Source of the DNA: Pseudomonadota bacterium
GTDB lineage: Bacteria; Myxococcota_A; Bradymonadia; Bradymonadales; GCA-2716585
Direction: 5' to 3'
NCBI GenBank assembly: GCA_005804885.1
Contig: SYOX01000243.1
Coordinates: 1 to 48,156, forward strand
DNA: 48,156 nucleotides
Positions 1 through 8,267 of the stretch are shown piece after piece. Both the position numbers and the translations under genes were made by a program. How positions within the stretch are numbered: position 1 is the stretch's first letter; each line of letters opens with the position of its first letter. The notes below the pieces were generated by a model, which worked only from the letters and a program-made list of their open reading frames with translations, ran no database searches and had not been told where the DNA came from.

Positions 1-123
1 CATTTCGCCTTGAACATCATTAAACAAGACCCCAACCGTAAGCTCGGTGTCGCCAACTCACGCAAACGGGCTGGCTGGGATCGTAACTACCTGCTCAGCC
101 TACTCTCCACGGCACGCGCCTAG
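1..123 (+). CDS. ISAs1-family transposase, C-terminal fragment (cut by window edge)
   Basis: The first 40 codons read in frame 1 to a TAG at 121-123. The peptide begins HFALNIIKQDPN and continues through KRAGWDRNYLLSLL. This matches the end of ISAs1-family (H-repeat type) DDE transposases, which finish with a basic Asn-Leu-rich helix, an RKR-type segment and a KRAGWD-Y-LLKLL tail. The catalytic part lies outside the window, so I cannot say whether the element is intact. Only 15 bases separate the stop from a CCCTG, as expected near an IS right end. Family identification is from the tail alone. Confidence 0.72.
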   Translation, partial: HFALNIIKQDPNRKLGVANSRKRAGWDRNYLLSLLSTARA

Positions 124-138
124 AACTCGATTGCCCTG
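1..138 (+). mobile_element. Right end of an ISAs1-family insertion sequence (partial)
   Basis: The transposase tail is followed by CGATTGCCCTG ending at 138. ISAs1-type ends usually begin CAGGG on the outward strand, and the reverse complement here begins CAGGGCAATCG. The left end and target duplication are outside the window, so the boundary is inferred. Confidence 0.45.
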
Positions 139-260
139 GGGAGACTCTGGCGCAGGGCGCCTGGGGAGGCCCGGCGGCGCTCCTTGCAAGCCCGCGACGA
201 CTTGAATATCGTCCCGGCTCTACAAGGTCGCGCCCGCCGTACTGCGCTCAGAGAGAGAAG

Positions 261-1022
261 ATGATGGAGCCCCCCCGCTACGACAGCATCGGCCGCGGCT
301 ACGCCGCCACCCGCCGCGAGGACCCACGCCTTCGGGAGATCGTCCACGCCGCGCTGGGCGAGTCGCGCTCGGTCGTCAACGTGGGCGCGGGGGCGGGCTC
401 CTACGAGCCGCGCGATCGCCATGTGATCGCCGTCGAGCCGAGCGACGTCATGGCCGCGCAGCGCCCTCGGGAGCTGGCGTCGGCGATCCGGGCCTCGGCC
501 CGGAGCCTGCCCTTGCGCGACGGCAGCGTGGACGCCGCGATGGCGATCCTCACCCTCCACCACTGGGACGCGGACCAGGAGCAGGGGGTGCGCGAGCTGC
601 GCCGCGTCGCCCGCGGGCCGGTGGTCCTGTTGACCTGCGACCCGGAGGTCAGCGGCGCGATGTGGCTGATGGCCGACTACCTGACGGAGGTCGGGGCGCT
701 GGACAGGCGCATCTTCCCGAGCGCGGCGCGGATCGCGTCGTGGCTCGGCGGCCAGACGCGCGTCGAGGCCATCCCCGTCCCCCGCGACACCCCGGACTGG
801 ACCCTGATGTCCTTCTGGGCGCACCCCGAGCGCGTGCTGGACGACGCGGCGCGCGCCGCCACCTCGGGCTTCGCCCGGATGGCGCCCGACATCGTGAGCC
901 GGGTCGTGGCGGAGGTCCGGCGCGATCTCGACGACGGCACCTGGGACGCCCGCCACGGCCACCTGCGCGCGCTGGACGCCTACGACGCGGGCTTGAGGCT
1001 CATCGTCAACACCGCCGGGTGA
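261..1022 (+). CDS. Class I SAM-dependent methyltransferase
   Basis: A 253-residue cytosolic protein that would transfer a methyl group from S-adenosylmethionine; the substrate is not evident. The Rossmann glycine motif VGAGAGSYEP lies at residues 41-50 and the acidic ribose-binding strand VIAVEPSDVM at 55-64. The post-motif DAAMAILTLHHW near 95-105 resembles the Methyltransf_11 family. The start is one of two adjacent ATGs preceded by the weak purine run GAGAGAGAAG. It sits directly downstream of the IS end and abuts the convergent cytochrome gene: the palindrome TGATCA at 1020-1025 supplies both stop codons. Family membership is secure; the role is unknown. Confidence 0.85.
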   Translation: MMEPPRYDSIGRGYAATRREDPRLREIVHAALGESRSVVNVGAGAGSYEPRDRHVIAVEPSDVMAAQRPRELASAIRASARSLPLRDGSVDAAMAILTLHHWDADQEQGVRELRRVARGPVVLLTCDPEVSGAMWLMADYLTEVGALDRRIFPSAARIASWLGGQTRVEAIPVPRDTPDWTLMSFWAHPERVLDDAARAATSGFARMAPDIVSRVVAEVRRDLDDGTWDARHGHLRALDAYDAGLRLIVNTAG

Positions 1023-3239
1023 TCAACGCAGGTCGTGGACGGCCTCGACGTCGTAGGTGCGACCTGGGCCATGGCATACCGCGCAGGCCTCGCCTGCGGG
1101 CGTGGCCTCCAGGGCGGCGTGGATGATGGCGTCCTGGCTGTCGTGGCAGCTGGTGCAGATCGCCGTGGTCGGCGGCACGGTGAAGGCGCTGCCTTCGACC
1201 TCGGCGCGGGTCGAGTCGAAGGCCGCGTAGCGGGTCGGGGCCACCTCGGGCGCCAGCGGCAGCGCGGCGGTGCCCTCCAGGTGGCAGGTCTGGCAGTTGC
1301 TGATGTTGCCCGGGAAGCGCAGCTCGTCAAAGGGCAGCTCCGTCCCCCCGAAGCCCCACAGCGAGTAGGGTTGCGCGAGCTCATCGCCCATGTGGATCTT
1401 GTGGATCATGACCTTGAAGTCCGTCGTCTCGGGCCACACCACCTCGCCGGGCGCGGCGGGGCGGATGCGCTCGTCGTTGAGGTTGTTGGGGTGGTGGCAC
1501 GCCACGCAATAGTCCACCGAACGCCGCGAGCCCCCGTGCAGGCGCAGGTCGTCGTGGCAGCTGTCGCACCGGGCCTGCTCGACGACCCGCCGCCGCGTGG
1601 CCAGCGTCCCCGTCAGCGCGACGTCGAGCACGGGGTTGAAGGCCGCGAAGCGCGGGCCGCCCGGAGGCTGGATGTAGCCTTCGAGGCCAAAGCGCCAGGT
1701 GCCTGTCATGTCGTCCGGCAGGGGGTTGGCCAGGGTGTAGCGGAAGGCGTCGCCCTCGGCCGCCAGGGTGCCGCTGGCGCCGCTGCCCTGGATCGTGACC
1801 TGGAAGTAGCGCTCGAACTCGGGCAGCGGCCCGGCGATCGTCAGGCGGAGCGAGTTGAGCGGGGTCGCCAGGATGTCGTAGGGCGCGCCGCGGTCGGCGG
1901 CGCGGAACACCACCGCCGGGGTCTGGCCGGGGCCAGCGCCCTCGACGCGGACCAGCTCAAGCGCCAGATCCGGGTTCGTCGGATCCTTGAGCGGGTCGAG
2001 GTGGTAGAGCTCCTCGTCGACGGGGCCGCCGGTGCCGTGGCAGATGTTGCACGCGCTGTCGTTGGGCTGTGGGAGATCCACGCCGTGCGCCGTCCAACCC
2101 TCGGGGCGGGTGCTGCGCTCGAACCACGTCCTGTCATGGCACGAGCCGCAGTCGGCCCGCGTGGACTTGTTGACGCTGGTCAGCTGGCCATCAACCATAT
2201 GGCAGCTGGCACAGTTGCCTGTGCCTTTTGTGTACTTTACATTTGAATAGTCATATATTGAGCTTCGAAATCCGATGATCTGATAGGGCTCGCCGCCCTG
2301 GACGCTGGGCAGCTCGGCGCCCATGTGGATCTTGTGGATCATGACCGAGAAGTCGACCGTGTTGCCCGTGTCGGGATCGGAGCTCTGGGGCGAGTGGCAC
2401 AGGATGCACATGTCGACGCCCTGGCGCACGTCGCCGTGGGCCTCGATCTGCTGGTGGCAGGACTGGCACCCGGCGTCCGTGACGACCTTTCGGGTTCGGG
2501 TCACGTCGCCGCCGCCGGGCACGAAGTGGTGGATCTCGTTGTCTGGCGTCCGCACCCCGTCCGCTGTCGTGTAGGCGTAGACGCCCACGGTGTGCGTCGC
2601 GGCCCTGTCGTAGTCTTCGGGGACCTGGGTGGCGAAGGTGTACTTGTAGATCCCGTCGCTGAGCCGCTCCCAGGTCCCGCTGGTCTCGGCGCTGGCCTGG
2701 ATGGCCGTGCCGTTCTGGCCGGTGGCCGTGCGGGTCGTGTAGGACTCGTACCTGCCGCTCGGGGCCAACCTCGCGAGGATGAAGTTCGCCGTCACCGGGT
2801 AGGGCGAGTAGCGCCCCTCGATGTCGTGGGGGAGGCCGCGCTCGTCGGTGAACATGATCGTCACCTCGGCGCGCCGGGTCTCATCGGGGATCGCGACGTC
2901 CATGACGTCGACCTGGAGCGTCTGGTCGGCGAAGAAGACCGAGCGGCCGTCCTGACCATCCTGTCCGTCCAGGCCGTCCTGGCCGTCCAGGCCATCCTGC
3001 CCGTCCTCACCTTGAGCGCCCGGCGGGCCTGCTTCTCCGCGAGGCCCTTGCTCTCCTGTCGAGCCTGGGATGCCGGGGATGCCCTGCAAGCCGGGCAACC
3101 CCTCGGCGCCCTGCCCCCCGGGAGGGCCTGTCTGTCCGTCTTGTCCGTCCTGTCCGTCCTGACCTGCACATCCAGCCCCGGCCGAGACGATCAGGAGCGC
3201 CCCCAGGATCCATAGGGTGCCGTGCCATGTCTGTTTCAT
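1023..3239 (-). CDS. OmcA/MtrC-like decahaem c-type cytochrome lipoprotein with collagen-like stalk
   Basis: A 738-residue predicted surface or outer-membrane lipoprotein for electron transfer. The signal peptide ends in the lipobox SAGAGC (Cys24). Residues 26-100 are about 25 uninterrupted Gly-X-Y triplets rich in GQD and GLD, like a bacterial collagen stalk. Ten CxxCH haem-binding motifs follow (CQSCH, CILCH, CASCH, CGSCH, CNICH, CDSCH, CVACH, CQTCH, CTSCH, CAVCH), the number typical of OmcA/MtrC proteins. They form two pentahaem halves flanking beta-rich segments. The two halves repeat a TDFKVMIHKIHMGDEL / VDFSVMIHKIHMGAEL phrase, typical of the family. The start has GGGGAGAG just upstream. 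It is divergent from the octahaem gene across about 460 bp. Terminal electron acceptor unknown. Confidence 0.92.
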   Translation of the reverse strand: MKQTWHGTLWILGALLIVSAGAGCAGQDGQDGQDGQTGPPGGQGAEGLPGLQGIPGIPGSTGEQGPRGEAGPPGAQGEDGQDGLDGQDGLDGQDGQDGRSVFFADQTLQVDVMDVAIPDETRRAEVTIMFTDERGLPHDIEGRYSPYPVTANFILARLAPSGRYESYTTRTATGQNGTAIQASAETSGTWERLSDGIYKYTFATQVPEDYDRAATHTVGVYAYTTADGVRTPDNEIHHFVPGGGDVTRTRKVVTDAGCQSCHQQIEAHGDVRQGVDMCILCHSPQSSDPDTGNTVDFSVMIHKIHMGAELPSVQGGEPYQIIGFRSSIYDYSNVKYTKGTGNCASCHMVDGQLTSVNKSTRADCGSCHDRTWFERSTRPEGWTAHGVDLPQPNDSACNICHGTGGPVDEELYHLDPLKDPTNPDLALELVRVEGAGPGQTPAVVFRAADRGAPYDILATPLNSLRLTIAGPLPEFERYFQVTIQGSGASGTLAAEGDAFRYTLANPLPDDMTGTWRFGLEGYIQPPGGPRFAAFNPVLDVALTGTLATRRRVVEQARCDSCHDDLRLHGGSRRSVDYCVACHHPNNLNDERIRPAAPGEVVWPETTDFKVMIHKIHMGDELAQPYSLWGFGGTELPFDELRFPGNISNCQTCHLEGTAALPLAPEVAPTRYAAFDSTRAEVEGSAFTVPPTTAICTSCHDSQDAIIHAALEATPAGEACAVCHGPGRTYDVEAVHDLR

Positions 3240-3700
3240 GCTTCTCTCCCCGTGTGGGATTCAACTTCCTTTCAAAGGTCCCGGGCAGACACCGCCCGCG
3301 GACACGCCCTGGTTCTGCAAACTGCGGACCCGATTGATCTCGGGCGGCGTCCCTTGACGCTCCAACGGATGCCGATGGGTACGACGTGGATCTCTCTTCC
3401 AAGGCGAGCGCTCGGCCAGGCGGCGCAAGTTCTGCGAGTGGGCTGCTGTTCGCGCAGGATTGTGCGCGGCGTGGACTGGTCTTTGAGGGGCGAGAGGTGG
3501 CCCGGGATGGGCCCGTTGCGAGCCTGGAGGGCGACCAGAGCGGCGCTGAACTGCAGAGATTGGCGCCCGCGGCGCCCCCCCCTGATCGATGGCGCAGATC
3601 GTGCGGTGGCGCCTGAGGCTCCTGTGGTGCGGCGCCTGGCGTGGGCGCAGCAGGGAGGGGCGGGAGGGTCAAGCGCGGCGAAGGGCGGGGGGAGGTGCTT
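3240..3700. other. Divergent intergenic region between two collagen-stalk cytochrome genes
   Basis: About 460 bp separates the start of the minus-strand decahaem gene from the GTG chosen for the plus-strand octahaem gene. The open frames crossing it have unnatural composition and look like GC-rich shadows. It must hold both promoters, but I see no convincing -35/-10 pair and no operator palindrome. Confidence 0.5.
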
Positions 3701-5815
3701 GTGGAGGGCAGGGCGCGGTGGGGGATCGCGGCGTTGGCTGCGCTGCTGTCCTTGGGAGGCGCGGCCGGCTGTCAGGGGCCTGCGGGGCCGCGCGGCTTCG
3801 CGGGCCAGGAGGGCCAGGATGGCGCGCCTGGGTTGACCGGGGAGGACGGTGAGCGAGGTCAGGACGGCGAGCGGGGGGAGCGGGGCGCGCCCGGTGTGCC
3901 GGGAGAGGACGGCCGCGACGGAGGGGCCGAGGTGCTGGAGGTGCTCGCCGAGGGGCTGGTGGGGATCGTCACCGACACCACCGGGGCCGCCGTGGAGGGA
4001 GGGCGCGTGGTCCTGATCCCTGCCGCTGACGTGGAGGCGATGGCGCGCGAGCCGCTGGTCGTGGGGTTGAGTCCTGAAGATGTGGCCGCGCTGCCCTTCG
4101 ATGAGCCGCTTGAGGATCTGCTGGACGCCCCGCGCGCTCAGTATCCCGAGGCGGCGGTCGGGTCCGGTGGGGTGTTCAGGCTTGAGTCGTTGCCGGGAGC
4201 GGCCTTCTTCGTGGTCTGGGCGCCGGGGGAGGGCGATCCGTCGCACCTGCCGGGCGGGAGCGCGTGTCGGATCGCCCTGGAGCCGGCGTCGGTGCGTGGA
4301 GGGCGGCTGGACATCCGGGTCAGCACGAGGCCATCGACGCAGGCGACCTTCGTAGGGTCGACGCCGTGTCTGGGGTGTCATGGGCGGCACCGGAGCTTCG
4401 GCAGCGCCCATCGGGTGGGGCTTCGAGCGCTGGGGGGGAGCGGCCCCTATCAGGATACTCGCCCCTGGGCCGAGTTTCGTGAGGGCGAGGTGGCCTTCGA
4501 GGCCGGGCAGCGGCTCTACTTCTGGGGGTGTGATCCTGATCGGGCGGGCGAGGCCCGATGTCGGGTCAGCCAGACGGAGCCGTCGGAGATCGACCCCGAC
4601 GCGGTGACGCTCTTCGAGGTCGCGCTCGGGCGAGATCCGCAGAAGAGGGTCGATGAGGCGGGCGCGTGGTTCGTGGAGGTGATCAACCGGGCCGGTCCGG
4701 GGGTCGCCCGCTACGACGTGGCGCTGGCCTATGGCGGCGCGATCCATCGACAGGTCTACCTGACCCGATCCGGCGGCAAGGGCGCCCAGATGTTGATGTT
4801 TCAGCGCAACTTCGACGGCGACGCCCGCAATGAGTCGCCGTCGGACTGGCCCTTCGTCGATTACCGCTCGGACCGCTGGTACGACTTCGAGCGGCTCGCG
4901 CTCAAGGAGCCCGATGTGTCGGGCTCCTTCGACAGGCAGTGCGCGGGGTGTCACTTCACGGGCTTTCGCCTGGAGGGGGACGACGAGCGAGGGTGGTCGG
5001 CCAGCGCGGTCAGCGACCCCAACGGCGCCTTTGACTACGACGGGGACGGGCGGCGGGAGGAGATCAACGTCGGCTGTGAGGCCTGTCATGGCCCAGGCTC
5101 TGAGCACCTGGAGGCGAGGGCGAGGGGGGCGGCCATCGTCTCTCCCGGGTTGTTGACGCCCGAGCGCGAGGTGATGCTGTGCGGCGCCTGCCACAGCCGC
5201 CCGTTGGGGATCGGCGGGATGGAGGCGCCGCTGGATGCCGAGGGTCGGATGCCGCCGGCGTGGCTGCGGCGGGCGGACTTCGCCGCGTCCTTCGCTTCGC
5301 GGGTGGAGGGCGGCCCGGAGGATTTTTACGAGAGCGGCGACGCGCGATCGAGCCGCCAGCAGGCCACCGACCTGCTGCGATCCACAAAGTACCGCAACGG
5401 CGCCATCTTGATGACCTGCTCGGGCTGCCATGACCCCCACGGTGACGCTCGGAACCCGAGCGACCTGCGGGCGCCGCCGGGCGACAACGTCGCCTGCACG
5501 GGCTGCCACGGGTCGCGGCCCTACGTCGAGGTCTACGAGCATGTCGCCCAGGCGACGGCTCAGGATCACGGCGCGGTGCCCGAGGGGATGCTCCAGTGCA
5601 GGACCTGTCACATGACGCGGACGGCCTTTGGAGGCGCCGGGTTGTCGTCGCTGCTGGACAACTCGCCGCGGGAGGCCCCCCCGGTTCAGTACGTCCGCGG
5701 GGATCTGTCCAGCCACCGCTTTACGGTGACAGGCGCCGAGGCCGCCGCGCATCAGCCCGTGGCGTTCACCGACGAGTGCGCCTTCTGTCACGTCGTGTTC
5801 TTGCCCAACCCCTGA
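3701..5815 (+). CDS. Octahaem c-type cytochrome lipoprotein with collagen-like N-terminus
   Basis: A 704-residue predicted exported cytochrome. I chose GTG 3701 because GGGGGGAGG lies six bases upstream, and translation from there gives a clean lipoprotein signal ending LGGAAGC. In-frame GTGs at 3641 and 3695 would add an Arg/Gly-rich leader. After the Cys come about 17 Gly-X-Y triplets (GPAGPRGFAGQEGQDG and on), then a small carbohydrate-binding-like beta domain, then eight CxxCH motifs: CLGCH, CAGCH, CEACH, CGACH, CSGCH, CTGCH, CRTCH, CAFCH. The spacing and the CTGCHGS / CRTCHMT phrases resemble the cytochrome c554 / multihaem NrfA-Hao-like fold group. A DYDGDGRREEI phrase looks like a Ca-binding loop. 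It heads the plus-strand cytochrome run; only 13 bp separate it from the next gene. Confidence 0.88.
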   Translation: MEGRARWGIAALAALLSLGGAAGCQGPAGPRGFAGQEGQDGAPGLTGEDGERGQDGERGERGAPGVPGEDGRDGGAEVLEVLAEGLVGIVTDTTGAAVEGGRVVLIPAADVEAMAREPLVVGLSPEDVAALPFDEPLEDLLDAPRAQYPEAAVGSGGVFRLESLPGAAFFVVWAPGEGDPSHLPGGSACRIALEPASVRGGRLDIRVSTRPSTQATFVGSTPCLGCHGRHRSFGSAHRVGLRALGGSGPYQDTRPWAEFREGEVAFEAGQRLYFWGCDPDRAGEARCRVSQTEPSEIDPDAVTLFEVALGRDPQKRVDEAGAWFVEVINRAGPGVARYDVALAYGGAIHRQVYLTRSGGKGAQMLMFQRNFDGDARNESPSDWPFVDYRSDRWYDFERLALKEPDVSGSFDRQCAGCHFTGFRLEGDDERGWSASAVSDPNGAFDYDGDGRREEINVGCEACHGPGSEHLEARARGAAIVSPGLLTPEREVMLCGACHSRPLGIGGMEAPLDAEGRMPPAWLRRADFAASFASRVEGGPEDFYESGDARSSRQQATDLLRSTKYRNGAILMTCSGCHDPHGDARNPSDLRAPPGDNVACTGCHGSRPYVEVYEHVAQATAQDHGAVPEGMLQCRTCHMTRTAFGGAGLSSLLDNSPREAPPVQYVRGDLSSHRFTVTGAEAAAHQPVAFTDECAFCHVVFLPNP

Positions 5816-5828
5816 ACCTGAGGCCGCC

Positions 5829-7433
5829 GTGACCCGTCGCCGCTGCACAGCCCTCCGGCTCACCTCGGACCTCTCGCAAGGGGGGCGCCGAGCCCGCGCC
5901 AGCGCGCTCGTCGGGGCGCTGGTGGCGGCGGTGGCCTGCTGCGCCTGCGCGGTGGAGGTCGAGGTGGACGCGGCGGTGACCTTCGAGCAGGACATCGCGC
6001 CGCTCTTCGCCGCCCGGTGCGTCCCCTGCCACGGCGTGGGGGTGGGCGAGGGGGGATACCGGACGGGAGGCTATCTGGAGGTCATCGGGTGTGTGTCCGA
6101 GGGCGCCCCCGCGACAGCAGGGGAGGGCGGCGCCCCTGCGCCGCTGCTCGTGGCGTTGAGGCGCGAGGATCACCGGGGGGTGTTGACGCCCGCCGAGCTG
6201 GCGCTGGTCGAGCGGTGGGTCGAGCGAGGGGCGCCCGCGCGCGCGGGCTTCGCCCACCCCGCCGGGATCATCGATCCCCGGTCGCCCGACTGGCACGGGC
6301 TGCTCGCCGGCAAGGACGGGTACGCGCGGCTGCGCGACGGCGCGCTGGACGACGCCTGCGGCCATTGCCACGAGGGCGCCCCGTCAGGGCGACCCGAGGG
6401 CGGGGCGCTGTCGGGCGCCACGGCCTGCTCGGCCTGCCACGCCGAGCAGGGCGGCGCGCTGGCCTGTGGCACCTGCCACGGCCAGGGCTCCGAGCCGCTG
6501 CCGCCGCGCGACCGCTGCTTCTTCCCCCAAGGGCCTGAGCCCGGCGCTCACGCCGCGCACGCGGCCGCCTCCGAGGCCAGCCCGGGCGGGATCGGCTGCC
6601 AGACATGTCACCCTGTCCCTGACGCCGCCGCCGTGCTCTCCGGGGTTCACGGCGACGGTCGGGTCGACGTGGCGCTGCCTGAAGGGCAGGACTGGGGCGC
6701 GCCCTCGCTGACCTCGACCTCCTTTGGGCTGGCCTGTGCAGGATCGTGCCACAGCGGCGCTGAGGCGCCCATCGCGTGGAGCGCGGCGGGGCCGCTCGGG
6801 TGCCAGGGGTGCCACGCCACGCCGCCCGAGGCCCACCCCCCCGGCCCCTGCTCGTCCTGCCACGAGCACCTCCAGCCCGACGGCCAGGGGCTCCTTCCCG
6901 GCGCTCGCCACCTCGACGGTCGGATCGAGCCGGTGGACGGCGCCGGCGGCTGCGGGCGCTGCCACGGTCAGGGCGAGGACGACTGGCCGAGCTCCGGCGC
7001 CCACCTGGCCCACCGGGCGCCGCGCGACAGCGCGCCCGTCGGCTGCGAAGACTGCCACCGCGTCCCCGCGTCGATCCGCGCCGAGGGTCACATCGACGAT
7101 CTGTCGCCGGGAGCCGAGGTGATCTTCGGCGGGCGCGCGCTGGCGCGGGGCTTCGCGCCCTCGTACCAGGGGGGCGAGTGCGCGGACACCGCCTGCCACG
7201 CTGGGCCCGGCGCCCGCGATCCCTCACCGCGCTGGTCGTCGCCGCCAGCGCAGGACCTGGGCTGCGAGAGCTGCCACGGCGCGCCTCCGCCGAGCCCCCA
7301 CACCGACGCGTCGAGCTGTCAGGCGCGCGTGTGCCATGGGGCTCAGGTCGCCCTGCGCCCTGACGGCCCGGGGATCACCGAGCAAGGGCGCGCTCGACAC
7401 GTCAACGGCCTGATCGACGTGGAGGCGCCATGA
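5829..7433 (+). CDS. Multihaem c-type cytochrome (13 haem sites, including CX3CH and CX4CH)
   Basis: A 534-residue predicted exported cytochrome. It starts at a GTG, with a hydrophobic stretch near residues 25-42 ending in Cys-rich CCACA, so it may be a lipoprotein. The first haem lies in a FEQDIAPLFAARCVPCHG phrase, the usual start of a planctomycete-type cytochrome c domain. I count ten CxxCH motifs, one CX3CH (CAGSCH) and two CX4CH (CADTACH, CQARVCH). The pairing of CX4CH with a following LGCESCHGAPP matches the Geobacter CxxxxCH...CXXCH domain. Its TGA overlaps the ATG of the next small ORF (ATGA at 7430-7433). Role inferred: periplasmic or outer-membrane electron relay. Confidence 0.88.
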   Translation: MTRRRCTALRLTSDLSQGGRRARASALVGALVAAVACCACAVEVEVDAAVTFEQDIAPLFAARCVPCHGVGVGEGGYRTGGYLEVIGCVSEGAPATAGEGGAPAPLLVALRREDHRGVLTPAELALVERWVERGAPARAGFAHPAGIIDPRSPDWHGLLAGKDGYARLRDGALDDACGHCHEGAPSGRPEGGALSGATACSACHAEQGGALACGTCHGQGSEPLPPRDRCFFPQGPEPGAHAAHAAASEASPGGIGCQTCHPVPDAAAVLSGVHGDGRVDVALPEGQDWGAPSLTSTSFGLACAGSCHSGAEAPIAWSAAGPLGCQGCHATPPEAHPPGPCSSCHEHLQPDGQGLLPGARHLDGRIEPVDGAGGCGRCHGQGEDDWPSSGAHLAHRAPRDSAPVGCEDCHRVPASIRAEGHIDDLSPGAEVIFGGRALARGFAPSYQGGECADTACHAGPGARDPSPRWSSPPAQDLGCESCHGAPPPSPHTDASSCQARVCHGAQVALRPDGPGITEQGRARHVNGLIDVEAP

Positions 7434-7570
7434 GCACCCCGAAGCCCTTGACCTCCCTCGGGGGAGCGCCGAAGTTGGCGTCGATGCCCGCCAACTTGTT
7501 GATGTTGATGATGATCTGCGCGTCAAGACCAGGGCGCGGCGCCGGCAGGATGGAGGTGGCGAGTGTTTGA
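7430..7570 (+). CDS. Small ORF, 46 residues, hydrophobic segment, unknown
   Basis: An ATG that overlaps the preceding stop as ATGA opens a 46-codon frame ending TGA at 7568-7570. It overlaps the start of the NapC-like gene by eight bases. The peptide has a Met/Leu-rich hydrophobic stretch (MPANLLMLMMICA) between two basic ends, so it could be a tiny membrane peptide. The same ATGA arrangement occurs at the four following junctions of this operon, which is the main argument that it is translated. I know no family for it. The alternative is a non-coding spacer of 129 bp. Confidence 0.42.
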   Translation: MSTPKPLTSLGGAPKLASMPANLLMLMMICASRPGRGAGRMEVASV

Positions 7571-8267
7571 GAAGCTCCCCGAGACCTCCATTGCCCAGAT
7601 GCACCCCTCGCTGGTGATGGCCGCGCTCTTCTGCGCCGCCGTCGCGGCCGTGATCCTCCTGTGGTTCCTCGTCCGCCGACCTGCGATGGACTGGAACGTC
7701 CGGTTCGCGCTGCTGGCCGGCCTCGGGATCTTCCCCATCGGCACGGCGCTGCTGGGCAATGCCGCCAACCTCATCCACACCCAGAAGCGCGGCTTCTGCG
7801 GCTCCTGCCACGTCATGACCCCCTACGCGCAGGACTCGGCCGATCCCGGGAGCGTGACCCTGGCCTCAAGGCACGCGCGAAACACCTATTTTGGAGGCGA
7901 GAGCTGTTACAACTGCCATCAAGACTATGGGATGTATGGGACTGTCTACACCAAGATCGGCGGCCTGAGGCATGTGTGGGAGTATTATACGGAATATAAA
8001 GACTACACCTTTGAAGAGGCCAGCGCGAAGATGCACCTCTACGAGCCCTTCACGAACCGCAACTGCACCGCCTGCCATTCGATGCAGGTGCCCGGCTGGA
8101 GGAAGCGCAGGGAGCACGAGCAGCTGCTCCCCGAGCTGGAGGTCTCGAAGGTCAGCTGCCTGGGTCGAGGGTGCCACGGCCCGGCGCACCCCTTCACGAA
8201 GACGCCATACCCGGAGGCCGACGCGGGCGCGCCGATCCTCACGCCGCCTGCGGAGGTGACGCCATGA
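7563..8267 (+). CDS. NapC/NirT-like tetrahaem cytochrome c, inner-membrane quinol dehydrogenase
   Basis: A 234-residue membrane-anchored cytochrome expected to take electrons from menaquinol or ubiquinol and pass them to periplasmic cytochromes, as CymA, NapC and NrfH do. Two hydrophobic helices (about 17-37 and 47-68) precede the haem domain. Haem sites: CGSCHVM at 79, CYNCH at 115, CTACHSM at 168 and a CX4CH, CLGRGCH, at 199-205. The first site, with its Met two residues after His, is the NapC/NrfH signature. It starts at GTG with GGAGG six bases upstream. It is the only obvious quinone-linked entry point in the locus. Its stop overlaps the next start (ATGA at 8264). Confidence 0.88.
   Translation: MFEKLPETSIAQMHPSLVMAALFCAAVAAVILLWFLVRRPAMDWNVRFALLAGLGIFPIGTALLGNAANLIHTQKRGFCGSCHVMTPYAQDSADPGSVTLASRHARNTYFGGESCYNCHQDYGMYGTVYTKIGGLRHVWEYYTEYKDYTFEEASAKMHLYEPFTNRNCTACHSMQVPGWRKRREHEQLLPELEVSKVSCLGRGCHGPAHPFTKTPYPEADAGAPILTPPAEVTP

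Noticed and set aside
1035..2246. Long plus-strand open frame across the decahaem gene
   Set aside because: It is antisense to ten conserved CxxCH motifs; its Val/Gly/Arg/Ala-rich translation is the typical shadow of a GC-rich gene.
3007..3169. Short tandem repeats in the decahaem gene as a possible intergenic element
   Set aside because: They are the in-frame codons of the Gly-X-Y collagen-like stalk.
3272..5995. 907-codon minus-strand frame across the octahaem gene
   Set aside because: Arg/Pro/His-rich translation without domains, wholly antisense to a gene with signal peptide, collagen stalk and eight haem motifs.
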